Source: an uncultured Gammaproteobacteria bacterium (GTDB taxonomy: Bacteria; Pseudomonadota; Gammaproteobacteria; Pseudomonadales; DT-91). Taken from it: a DNA stretch of 9,272 bases. The stretch is from contig CAKMZU010000027.1 in the NCBI GenBank assembly GCA_929200485.1, forward strand, positions 9,668 to 18,939, written 5' to 3'. The position numbers were made by a program, and so were the translations under genes. The notes under the pieces are model-generated. The model saw only the letters and a program-made list of their open reading frames with translations. It was not told the origin of the DNA and did not search any database. Positions 1-6,130 of this stretch are shown here, in pieces; position 1 is the first letter of the stretch, and the number at the start of each line of letters is the position of its first letter.

Positions 1-692
1 ATACGTCGATCTGCTTCATTATCGGGAACCCAAACAAAATGGCCTACGGTCTTGTATTGCTTAGCCTTTGCCATTTTTAGGTGTTCCGTGCGTTTGCCTG
101 TCCCTTGCACTGCAACATCCTGCTGTTGAGATATTGCGTCTCGTAAATATTCACTGGTTCTTATTCTTGAAAGATTGTGTACCAAATCAGGTTGGGAAAT
201 ATCCCAACCTGGCAAGGTTGTTTTTATTTGGTCAGGATCAATATGGATAGTATCATCGGGTAATTCAAAACTATTAGCAGAGATAAGCGATGATTTTCCA
301 GCTCCCGGTGTTCCACCAATAAAGAACAGCGTTGGATTATCAACCTCAGATGTTTGATCGGTAGTTGTTTCCTGTTGATTGATGGTTGATAGTAGCGAAT
401 TAGGCTTTTGATATTTTGATCCCGTTCGCCGAGTACCCGATTTGTTTTCGGTTTTGGTTAAAGGATGTATGCGTGTTTGAATTTCTTCGGGGTCATCGGT
501 TGGCTTAGGCTTTTTATCTCTCTGACTGATAACAGCAGCAGCAATCAAGCCGGATGCAGTAATGGCGATAAGGGAGGCAGCGATTCCTGCTTTTTGCGTT
601 TTGTTAAGTCCGTGAGTTAATGGTGAGAAAATAAAGGCAATGTAGAAGGAGATAACGAGAATTTTTTTTTTAATTTTGGCAATAAATTTCAT
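1..692 (-). CDS. Membrane-anchored zeta-toxin-like P-loop kinase, partial (N-terminal 230 residues)
   Basis: This frame is open from the ATG at 692 to the left edge, so the C-terminus lies outside the window. A Shine-Dalgarno AAGGGG sits 6 nt before the ATG. The protein begins with a basic stretch (KIKKK, residues 6-10) and a hydrophobic segment (about 11-26). A second hydrophobic segment rich in Ala and Ile follows (about 35-56), then a positively charged stop (RDKKPKP) and a polar linker (60-118). A nucleotide-binding domain starts near 121 with the Walker A motif GGTPGAGKSS (126-135). Next come IDPDQIK (151-157), VQGTG (195-199) and FVWVPDNEADRR (219-230). This order (P-loop, D-x-D, a strand ending in GTG, a late strand followed by Arg) matches zeta-toxin/UNAG-kinase-like and related AAA-type kinases. 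The kinase assignment rests on motifs, and the substrate is unknown. The two hydrophobic segments could form a hairpin that leaves the kinase in the cytoplasm, or the first could be a cleaved signal peptide. No epsilon-type antitoxin gene is visible next to it. Confidence 0.72.
   Translation of the reverse strand, partial: MKFIAKIKKKILVISFYIAFIFSPLTHGLNKTQKAGIAASLIAITASGLIAAAVISQRDKKPKPTDDPEEIQTRIHPLTKTENKSGTRRTGSKYQKPNSLLSTINQQETTTDQTSEVDNPTLFFIGGTPGAGKSSLISANSFELPDDTIHIDPDQIKTTLPGWDISQPDLVHNLSRIRTSEYLRDAISQQQDVAVQGTGKRTEHLKMAKAKQYKTVGHFVWVPDNEADRR
188..211. repeat. Perfect 10-bp inverted repeat with 4-nt loop inside the kinase gene
   Basis: The arms CAGGTTGGGA (188-197) and TCCCAACCTG (202-211) are exact reverse complements around the loop AATA. 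The element lies in coding sequence for residues about 161-169 (PGWDISQPD) of the zeta-like kinase. On the plus strand a T-rich run (TTGTTTTT) follows 7 nt after the stem; on the coding strand no T-run follows. Its role, if any, is unknown. Confidence 0.6.
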
Positions 693-987
693 GGTTAACC
701 CCTTTGGTGACCATGACTGTTCATAATCCAATTAGGTTAATTTAACTAGTCATAAAGATGAGAATAAGTAAATCAGGCAAAGAGTCGGTATAAATAAGCT
801 TATTAGAGAGTGTGGCAGTGGCAAGGTCTATTGCAGCTTTGCAATATGACGCTGTTTTAATTTTTCATCAATGACAGCTAAATTCACGAAGTGAAATACG
901 TTAAATAATTTTTATATATAAAATTTAACACCGTATTATTGGAATTCATTCTGTTTAAAAAACTATCAGAATATATAATGGATCAAA
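693..987. other. AT-rich intergenic region without a gene
   Basis: These 295 bp lie between the end of the anchored exported protein gene (988-1617) and the start of the zeta-like kinase gene. They should hold the kinase promoter and 5' leader. I see only small palindromes: AATAAGCTTATT (793-804), TTGCA-gctt-TGCAA (831-844), TTCAC-gaa-GTGAA (883-895), and an AT-only inverted repeat AATTTT/AAAATT (907-925). No terminator with a GC stem and T-run separates the two genes, so read-through from 988-1617 is possible. I found no convincing -35/-10 pair on the minus strand and no RNA gene. Confidence 0.5.
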
Positions 988-1617
988 TTAGCCTGAGACC
1001 TTCTTTATCTTCCAAAGTAAATAGCTAAGTCCACCAATAGCAAGTGCACCGAGACTCAGTGCGGCTATGGTTTTAGTTGGGCTGTTTTTTTCAGCCATTT
1101 GGTCTGTTGGTTTCGTTTCTTTTTTAGGGCTTTTGGATTCGGGTAAAGTACGAGCTTCAAGTTCTAAAAACGTCGGGTATTTTTTTGAATGGATGGCGCA
1201 TCCATAGGTGTTATCTGCGGCAGCGAAATGGCCTTTTGAGGTTTTTTCAAGAAAAACCTTGTACTCACCACTTGGCTTGACAAATATTTCTGAAGGTACT
1301 CCTACAAACGACGTATCCGTAGTATCTAGGCGTTCGAATGTGTCGTATTTAAGGTCAATAATATCACCCACTTTGACGTCAGACTGACTTTGTTCAACAC
1401 TTTGTACGATAGCTTTTGCATTGATTTTCCATTCAATGGTTGATGGATGTTGATTCCCCGTTTGTTGGTTAACCTGGATGACTTTAACGGTGAGTTTTTC
1501 GCGGGCATTCTTTTGACCTTGGGCGATCCATTCAGGATTAACTATCGCATGATTCATTTGTGAGAAGGCCAATAACAAAAAAAAGCTTAGTTTTAACTCT
1601 TTGCTAGAAAAAAACAT
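988..1617 (-). CDS. Exported protein of unknown family with C-terminal membrane anchor
   Basis: I chose the ATG at 1617 (209 aa) over an ATG five codons upstream at 1632. The 1617 start has a strong GGAGA Shine-Dalgarno 8 nt before it (1626-1630), while the 1632 start has only a weak AGAG. From 1617 the protein opens with a signal peptide: basic n-region, hydrophobic core LSFFLLLAF, likely cleavage after NHA (residue 24). The mature part (about 25-150) is a beta-rich domain with the pattern VKVIQV, WKINAKAIVQSVEQS, VKVGDIIDLKYDTF, GEYKVFLEK and GHFAAADNTYGC. This vaguely recalls netrin/TIMP-like or other OB-fold extracellular modules; I do not claim membership. A Pro/Lys/Glu linker follows (about 153-180). 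A single transmembrane helix (about 184-202) is capped by KIKK, giving a type I topology with the domain outside the cytoplasmic membrane. Only one Cys is visible in the mature domain, so no internal disulphide is expected. The function is unknown. Confidence 0.75.
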   Translation of the reverse strand: MFFSSKELKLSFFLLLAFSQMNHAIVNPEWIAQGQKNAREKLTVKVIQVNQQTGNQHPSTIEWKINAKAIVQSVEQSQSDVKVGDIIDLKYDTFERLDTTDTSFVGVPSEIFVKPSGEYKVFLEKTSKGHFAAADNTYGCAIHSKKYPTFLELEARTLPESKSPKKETKPTDQMAEKNSPTKTIAALSLGALAIGGLSYLLWKIKKVSG

Positions 1618-1625
1618 GCTTATTT

Positions 1626-1630
1626 TCTCC
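1626..1630 (-). promoter_or_regulatory. Ribosome binding site deciding the start at 1617
   Basis: GGAGA on the minus strand lies 8 nt upstream of the ATG at 1617 and overlaps the ATG at 1632. It supports translation from the inner Met, which also gives a more normal signal peptide n-region. Confidence 0.6.
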
Positions 1631-1713
1631 ATAAAACTCTATTGTATTTAACGTATTTATAAGAGCAGATCGAAAAACGATGGTTTTATTTTTATGTTAA
1701 AGGTGAGCGTATT

Positions 1714-2514
1714 TTAATGTTGTTTTGGCCGGCAATTAAAACCATCCAGTGAAGGCAGAGCAAGCAAATAGGCTTTACCCCACTTTTTTCCGGTAACCCA
1801 AAGGCATTGGCTGGATTTGTCATAAAATGCACCATTAGCGGTTATGCCAGTAAACCAGGTGGACCAGGTTTTATTTAATGAAGATAAATCGATTTTAATG
1901 CTTGGTTGTTGGTGAGTATTGTTTTTTATCGGGATAAAAAGCAGTTCATTGTCTTTCCAGACATTCACCATAAGCTGATCACCTATCGTGGACAAGGCGT
2001 TAAGGTTCAAGATGGGGCGGTGATTGGCATTTTGAATACTGATACTGTCAATTCGCTTAAGTGTCGTATCATAACGGTCAATATGACTTGAACCATTACT
2101 GATGTAGATGGAATCATTGACATGAGCAATGCCCCAGGTTTCATCAGGGATGGGCTTTGTATCGATTATTTGAAGGGTGTCTGGATTGAAGACCAAGAGT
2201 GTTTTCTCACGCCAGGTTATTGCCCAAAGCTGGCCATTAACCATGGTAATGTCTTCTAAGAAATAGGCGTCATCAACTCGCTTTTCTTTTAGGATATTTC
2301 CTTGTTTATTTAACTTAACAATACGTGATTCACCATAACGTCCGCAGCTTAAGTAGATGTTTTCATGGTTTAGCAAAAAACCTTGAGTGAAACAGTCTTT
2401 CGGTAAGTTAATTTCAGCTTTAATGATAAAAGGCGTGTTTTTAACTTCTGCAAGCGCAATGGTATTAAGAAATAATAGGATTGTTAAGAGTAGATGTGTT
2501 GGTGAGATTATCAT
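1714..2514 (-). CDS. Secreted glutaminyl-peptide cyclotransferase-like beta-propeller
   Basis: This 266-aa protein has a signal peptide (hydrophobic core HLLLTILLFLNTIALA, cleavage likely after Ala22) and then a propeller of the plant/Xanthomonas-type glutaminyl cyclase family (Pfam Glu_cyclase_2). That family turns N-terminal Gln into pyroglutamate. Family landmarks seen in order are FTQGF (42-46), GRYGESRI (58-65), ITMVNGQLWAITWREK (89-104), WGIAHVNDSIYISNGSS (127-143), VNVW (183-186) and VTGKKWGKAY (240-249). Length and spacing fit the family. Two landmarks look altered. The usual YES-T-G is here YLSCG (54-58), and the usual L-N-E-L-E is LNALS (171-175), so acidic residues expected there are absent. 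The enzyme may be divergent or inactive. Its ATG overlaps the mnmC stop as ATGA, so translation is probably coupled to mnmC. No terminator with a clear stem and T-run follows it. Confidence 0.85.
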   Translation of the reverse strand: MIISPTHLLLTILLFLNTIALAEVKNTPFIIKAEINLPKDCFTQGFLLNHENIYLSCGRYGESRIVKLNKQGNILKEKRVDDAYFLEDITMVNGQLWAITWREKTLLVFNPDTLQIIDTKPIPDETWGIAHVNDSIYISNGSSHIDRYDTTLKRIDSISIQNANHRPILNLNALSTIGDQLMVNVWKDNELLFIPIKNNTHQQPSIKIDLSSLNKTWSTWFTGITANGAFYDKSSQCLWVTGKKWGKAYLLALPSLDGFNCRPKQH

Positions 2515-4586
2515 GATGAAGGCTTTGTATAGGGTTGATTTTGAACAATCGCCCGAATCAAAAATCTTGCCGGGTGCAGGCTTTGGATTTTGTCCGTGCT
2601 TAATGGAAAAAAGTCAGAGGTTAGGTAATCCGCAAGTATTTCAGCACATAACGGGGCGCTGGTATAGCCTTTTGAGCCGAACCCTGTTAACACAAAAAGG
2701 CCTGGGTGATATTCGCCAACTTCTGGGATAGTCGCATTTTTATTATGCTTTAATGGCGCATAGCGTGTTAAGAAGTCATGGCTCTTTGGAATAGGCCCGA
2801 CTAAAGGTAAGTAGTCTCGAGTAGTGGCTCGAAAGCCTACTTTGCCAGCTAATGTTTCATAAGCTTGAGTATAAGGAACATTGAAATCAGGTAAAACGTT
2901 CAGCAGCTTCTTAAGGTTTTGCACTTGTGATTCTGCGCTGAGGGTATCCTCCTGACTGCCAAGATCATAACTTGCACCTAATTCATAATGAGAAGACGAC
3001 AAGCTTGGGCAGATATAGCCTTCATGACAGATAATCTGTTTGACTTTGGGTAAATTATCAACAGGAATATGAGTGACTTGTCCGCGGATTTTTCCTGTCT
3101 TCCAGAAGAGATTAGGGTCGATGGACGCTATCTGCTCCTCGGCAGCAATGCTGGTCGCTAAAATAAGGGTCGTTGTTTCTTTTTTTCCTGCGTTGGTATC
3201 TAAAACCCATCGGTTGTTTTCAAATTGTATCTTTTCAATATGCGTATCTAACAATAATTCAACATTAGTTAATAAGTCAGTGCTAAAAAGTTCTTTGGTG
3301 TTGATCCAGCTGCCGTCTGGGTAGAATAGGGCCGACTGTTGGGTAGCAAGCCCACTTAAATTTTTCACTTCATCCGGCTTAAGAAAAGTGACCTGTGAGT
3401 CAGCATCAAGGCAGTCCTGAAAATGCGCAGCGATATTTTGAGGTTTTGATTCATCATCAAAGAGTTGGATTAACCCAGGGGTATTTAACGCGTTTGGATG
3501 GTGGGTTCGATAATACGATAATGCGTAGTGAAAGGCTGAAAAATGGAAATCTGCTAACGGTCCTTTTTTATCGGAAAAGTTAGGGAATAACACCGCTTGT
3601 TGGTTAGCACGCGGCAGAATCGTTTTAGCACTGTCAATGACAGTGACCTTAAAACCGCGTTCTGATAGTTTATGTGCAGTACAAAGTCCTGCGATACCTG
3701 CACCAACCACAGTGACCTCATCAGACATTATTTGGGGTTTATGAAAAATCGGCCAAAATGCCGATTTTTTTGGCGTGCTGGCTTTTATTCTTTTGGTATT
3801 AACCGCAAGTGGTAATCCTTGATAACGGCCAGCGATCATTTCTCTTTTTCGGCCATAGCCTTTCACTTTTTTGGTGCGGAATCCTTGGTGTCTTAATCCT
3901 CGATTGACAAACCCTGCCGCAGTAAAGGTCGCTAACGTGGTTTGGCGGTGGCTTAATTTTTCCATGACCGAGAATAAATCATCTGTCCACATGGATGGAT
4001 TTTTAGCAGGGGCAAACCCATCGAGAAACCAGGCATCTACCCATCGATCTTTATACGTGTGTGCAAGATCTGGCAGTGCCAAGAGGCTTTCAAAGCCTTT
4101 ACAGGCATCATCAAAAATTAAGGTGAGTGAAATATTGTTGCTTATTGGAAGACGGTGAATGCCTTGCACTAATGGGGGGTAATGCTGAATCAATTTATCC
4201 GCCAAAAACGCCAGGGATGGCCATTGGTTTACAATGGATTTGAGGTCAGTTTTGGGGATGGGGTGTTTTTCAACAGAGATAAAATGTAGGCGTTGATGAT
4301 GGTCTTCTGGATGTAAGCGAGTGAACAATTCAGCAGCTAATAGAAAGTTTAACCCGGTGCCAAATCCGGTTTCTGCAATGGTGAAGGCGCTTTTAGGTGA
4401 ACCTTTGTAAAGTTTGGCAAAACGTTCATGGAGCTGGTTTTGCTCAATAAACACGGCTCGACTTTCATTGATGCCATTGCTTTTGCTTGCTTCGTCTTTA
4501 CTGAAATACACATCATCAAAGACTGATGAAAAAGGGATGCCGCTTTCAAGTGTTTCGATCGCGGCAGGTTGGATTTTATCAGGCAC
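2511..4586 (-). CDS. mnmC: Bifunctional tRNA mnm5s2U biosynthesis protein MnmC (methyltransferase + FAD oxidase)
   Basis: MnmC carries out the last two steps of 5-methylaminomethyl-2-thiouridine synthesis at tRNA wobble U34. Its FAD domain removes the carboxymethyl group of cmnm5s2U and its SAM domain methylates the resulting amine. The N-terminal methyltransferase (about 1-260) shows FDDVYFS (23-29), the SAM loop AETGFGTGLNF (71-81), FLDGFAPAKNP (187-197) and, further on, GFVNRGLRHQGF and GYGRKREM. A Lys-rich linker follows. The FAD domain starts at VTVVGAGIAGL with GxGxxG at 295-300, and later shows GFRATTRDYLPLVGP and GFGSKGYTSAPL (about 635-646). At 691 aa it is full length. The start is GTG at 4586: an in-frame stop lies six codons upstream, there is no ATG nearby, and the resulting N-terminus (IQPAAIE...FDDVYFS) matches known MnmC N-termini. 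The Shine-Dalgarno is weak. It lies 18 bp after the MaoC-type gene and overlaps the downstream cyclase-like gene by 4 bp. A terminator-like stem-loop sits in the linker. Confidence 0.97.
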   Translation of the reverse strand: MPDKIQPAAIETLESGIPFSSVFDDVYFSKDEASKSNGINESRAVFIEQNQLHERFAKLYKGSPKSAFTIAETGFGTGLNFLLAAELFTRLHPEDHHQRLHFISVEKHPIPKTDLKSIVNQWPSLAFLADKLIQHYPPLVQGIHRLPISNNISLTLIFDDACKGFESLLALPDLAHTYKDRWVDAWFLDGFAPAKNPSMWTDDLFSVMEKLSHRQTTLATFTAAGFVNRGLRHQGFRTKKVKGYGRKREMIAGRYQGLPLAVNTKRIKASTPKKSAFWPIFHKPQIMSDEVTVVGAGIAGLCTAHKLSERGFKVTVIDSAKTILPRANQQAVLFPNFSDKKGPLADFHFSAFHYALSYYRTHHPNALNTPGLIQLFDDESKPQNIAAHFQDCLDADSQVTFLKPDEVKNLSGLATQQSALFYPDGSWINTKELFSTDLLTNVELLLDTHIEKIQFENNRWVLDTNAGKKETTTLILATSIAAEEQIASIDPNLFWKTGKIRGQVTHIPVDNLPKVKQIICHEGYICPSLSSSHYELGASYDLGSQEDTLSAESQVQNLKKLLNVLPDFNVPYTQAYETLAGKVGFRATTRDYLPLVGPIPKSHDFLTRYAPLKHNKNATIPEVGEYHPGLFVLTGFGSKGYTSAPLCAEILADYLTSDFFPLSTDKIQSLHPARFLIRAIVQNQPYTKPSS
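3744..3771. terminator. Terminator-like stem-loop in the mnmC interdomain linker
   Basis: AAAAATCGGC (3744-3753) and GCCGATTTTT (3760-3769) are perfect reverse complements with loop CAAAAT. On the plus strand the right arm leads into seven Ts (3765-3771). On the minus (coding) strand the stem ends in five Ts. The shape is that of a bidirectional intrinsic terminator with a short GC core, but it is inside coding sequence, at codons for about residues 272-281 between the methyltransferase and FAD domains. It may stop antisense transcription or attenuate mnmC; neither is shown. Confidence 0.5.
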
Positions 4587-4604
4587 TTTATAACCCAGAT
4601 GTTA

Positions 4605-5078
4605 TTAACCGAGTGTGACAGAAGGTAATTCAGGGGCTGTCACTGACATTTTCTCTTTTGGAGCCATGACGGTCGCTGTGCCCACTGCGACGACTTTGCC
4701 GTCTTGGTTGGTGCAGCTGCAGTCCAAGGTAACAATGGCCTTTTCTTCACGAATATTGCTGACGGTCAAGTTAACTGTAATGGTATCATCGATAAAGACA
4801 GGCGCTTTAAATTTCAAATCCTGTCCCATATAAATCGTGCCAGGCCCTGGCAGCTCAATCGCTAAGGCGGCACTGACTAACGCGCCGGTATACATGCCAT
4901 GCGCAATGACGGCACCAAATGGGGTGGTTTTGGCAAAGTTATCATCTAGATGGACAGGGTTTACATCACCAGAAACCTTGGCAAATAACTGGATGTCTTC
5001 AAGCGTACAGGTTTTGCTGTAGGTGGCAGTTTGCCCTAGGCTTATCTCATTGATGGGTGTGTTGGTTAATTGTGTCAT
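4605..5078 (-). CDS. MaoC-family (R)-specific enoyl-CoA hydratase-like protein
   Basis: This 157-aa single hot-dog-fold protein belongs to the MaoC/PhaJ hydratase group, which adds water to trans-2-enoyl-CoA to give (R)-3-hydroxyacyl-CoA, linking beta-oxidation to hydroxyalkanoate or related lipid synthesis. The hydratase-2 signature reads FAKVSGDVNPVHLDDNFA (32-49). Asp38 and His43 are spaced as the catalytic Asp/His pair of PhaJ-type enzymes, followed by FGAVIAHGMYTGALVSAAL (54-72). Length fits the family. No signal peptide is present, so it is cytoplasmic. The ATG at 5078 has a weak AGAGA-type ribosome site about 7 nt upstream. It is the first gene of the minus-strand cluster with mnmC and the cyclase-like gene. 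The substrate chain length and a role in PHA metabolism cannot be told from sequence, and related MaoC proteins act on phosphate- or fatty-acid-linked substrates. Confidence 0.9.
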   Translation of the reverse strand: MTQLTNTPINEISLGQTATYSKTCTLEDIQLFAKVSGDVNPVHLDDNFAKTTPFGAVIAHGMYTGALVSAALAIELPGPGTIYMGQDLKFKAPVFIDDTITVNLTVSNIREEKAIVTLDCSCTNQDGKVVAVGTATVMAPKEKMSVTAPELPSVTLG

Positions 5079-5264
5079 AGCTTATCTCTAAAAATAGTCG
5101 CTTAAAATTAGGCTCTTAGTTCTTATCTCTAAATACAGAGTTCTTCACGGCGGCGTCTTTATTCATGAGCGAGTGTAACAAAACTTTGAGTAAAAAGGGA
5201 TTCAGGGAACTGAACTATTCCCAAGCACGATTTTCTAAAGGGTTTATTTGGATAGAGTTTTCGG
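5079..5264. promoter_or_regulatory. Divergent intergenic region between MaoC and DUF924 genes
   Basis: These 186 bp must hold the promoters of the minus-strand MaoC-mnmC-cyclase cluster and of the plus-strand DUF924 gene. Visible elements are an exact 12-nt direct repeat (5081-5092 and 5122-5133) and a small inverted repeat GGGAA/TTCCC near 5205-5222. I could not identify a convincing -35/-10 pair on either strand by eye. Confidence 0.4.
5081..5133. repeat. Two copies of CTTATCTCTAAA, 41 bp apart
   Basis: CTTATCTCTAAA occurs at 5081-5092 and again at 5122-5133. On the minus strand these read TTTAGAGATAAG; the proximal copy supplies the ribosome binding region of the MaoC gene. The copies may be operator half-sites or the trace of a small duplication. 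Confidence 0.55.
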
Positions 5265-5945
5265 ATGATTACATTTTGCTATCAATACGCAAAATGGCAG
5301 GGTATATTTTTTCTATTTAGCGTATTGATAATTAGTCTATTTAAAGGAGTTCATGTGTCTGCAGAGATTCAGGCTGGAATAAATACCGAGAATCATAAAA
5401 CAGCGTCTCAAGAAATAGGTTATCAAGAAGTTCTTGATTTCTGGTTTCAGGAGTTGACGCCGAAACAATGGTTTGAAAAAGATCCGGCTTTGGATAAGCT
5501 GATCACTGAACGCTTTGGCGAAATCTTTGATAAATTACTTACAGGCGATCTTGGCTGGCGAAAAGATCCTCTGGGTATCCTTGCGGAAATTATTGTACTG
5601 GATCAAATGAGTAGAAATATCCATCGAGGGACAGCAAAAATGTTTTCTGGGGATACCAAAGCGTTAAATGCCTCTAAATCTCTGGTTGCGTCAGGGCAGA
5701 TAGCCCATTTCACAAAAAACCAACAAAACTTTGTATTGATGCCCTATATGCACAGTGAATCCATTCAAGATCATGAAGTTGCCATTGAATTAAGAGAAAA
5801 ATACCATTTGGAGCTTACCTGGGAGTTAAAACATAAAGAAATAATTGAGCGTTTTGGGCGATATCCACATAGAAATGCATTATTAGGTCGCGTTTCAACC
5901 CAGGAAGAGCTGGAATTTCTCAAAACACCCGACTCCAGTTTTTAA
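5265..5945 (+). CDS. DUF924 family protein, possibly exported
   Basis: The body (about residues 51-222) matches the DUF924 family (TPR-like helical fold, no established activity). Motifs seen are VLDFWFQELTPKQWF (56-70), LGWRKDPLGILAEIIVLDQMSRNIHRGTA (about 95-123), VLMPYMHSES (157-166) and IIERFGRYPHRNALLGR (about 193-209). From the ATG at 5265 (226 aa) the first 33 residues form a plausible signal peptide: Lys10, hydrophobic core IFFLFSVLIISLF, cleavage motif VSA. However, the ribosome site before 5265 is poor. An in-frame GTG at 5355 has a perfect AAAGGAG (5343-5349) 5 nt upstream and would give a 196-aa cytoplasmic protein of usual family length. I keep the long form because the VSA cleavage site falls exactly where expected, but the start is unresolved. 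The gene is alone on its strand before the antiporter, with a 220-bp gap after it. Confidence 0.85.
   Translation: MITFCYQYAKWQGIFFLFSVLIISLFKGVHVSAEIQAGINTENHKTASQEIGYQEVLDFWFQELTPKQWFEKDPALDKLITERFGEIFDKLLTGDLGWRKDPLGILAEIIVLDQMSRNIHRGTAKMFSGDTKALNASKSLVASGQIAHFTKNQQNFVLMPYMHSESIQDHEVAIELREKYHLELTWELKHKEIIERFGRYPHRNALLGRVSTQEELEFLKTPDSSF
5343..5357 (+). promoter_or_regulatory. Strong Shine-Dalgarno and alternative GTG start of the DUF924 gene
   Basis: AAAGGAG (5343-5349), a 5-nt spacer and GTG (5355-5357) are in frame with the longer reading frame. This is the best ribosome site in the vicinity and would bypass the putative signal peptide. Confidence 0.5.
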
Positions 5946-6028
5946 TAAGCTTTTTATGCTGTGTCAATTTAACAGCGAGCTATCTCCATACTAAGAGCTG
6001 TCTTTTGAAAAGCTCAGAATGAATGGAC

Positions 6029-6071
6029 ACACCTACGCACATTCTTATTTTATGCTCTTAGTGTGCGGTGT
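6029..6071 (+). promoter_or_regulatory. Imperfect stem-loop upstream of the Kef-type antiporter gene
   Basis: ACACC (6029-6033) and GCACA (6037-6041), separated by a 3-nt bulge TAC, pair with TGTGC and GGTGT (6062-6071). This gives a 10-bp stem with a 20-nt AT-rich loop. It lies in the 220-bp gap between the DUF924 and antiporter genes and no T-run follows. It could be a leader structure or a protein-binding inverted repeat. Confidence 0.35.
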
Positions 6072-6110
6072 AACCATAAAGATAAATCAGTAGCCAATAG
6101 AATAATTGAG

Positions 6111-6130
6111 ATGGAGAACTTTTTCTCCAT
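6111..6130 (+). promoter_or_regulatory. Perfect 8-bp hairpin just upstream of the antiporter start
   Basis: ATGGAGAA (6111-6118) and TTCTCCAT (6123-6130) are exact reverse complements around the loop CTTT. The left arm contains GGAG, the best ribosome-site-like string before the gene, and it would be paired in the folded form. An ATG within the arm opens a ten-codon frame (MENFFSIDDI) ending at 6143. Regulation through this element is a guess. Confidence 0.45.

Noticed and set aside
793..804. Palindrome AATAAGCTTATT
   Set aside because: It is a short, AT-rich perfect palindrome with no partner site or nearby promoter; chance is sufficient.
1..1617. Toxin-antitoxin operon (zeta kinase plus neighbour as antitoxin)
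   Set aside because: The neighbour is an exported, membrane-anchored protein, not a small cytoplasmic helical epsilon-like antitoxin, and a 295-bp gap separates the genes.
1675..1690. Possible terminator after the cyclase-like gene (ATCG-AAAAA-CGAT)
   Set aside because: The stem is only 4 bp, so it cannot be supported as an intrinsic terminator.
2387..2731. Open frame of 114 codons on the plus strand
   Set aside because: It lies antisense across the well-supported mnmC and cyclase-like genes and shows no recognisable protein features.
4349..4549. Minus-strand 66-codon frame within mnmC
   Set aside because: It is an out-of-frame shadow of the conserved methyltransferase domain.
4840..4854. 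Inverted repeat TGCCAG-GCC-CTGGCA in the MaoC gene
   Set aside because: It is a short stem in Gly/Pro codons (LPGPG) and is explained by coding.
5946..6028. Terminator after the DUF924 gene
   Set aside because: GAGCT/AGCTC near 5994-6015 gives only a 5-bp stem without an adjacent T-run.
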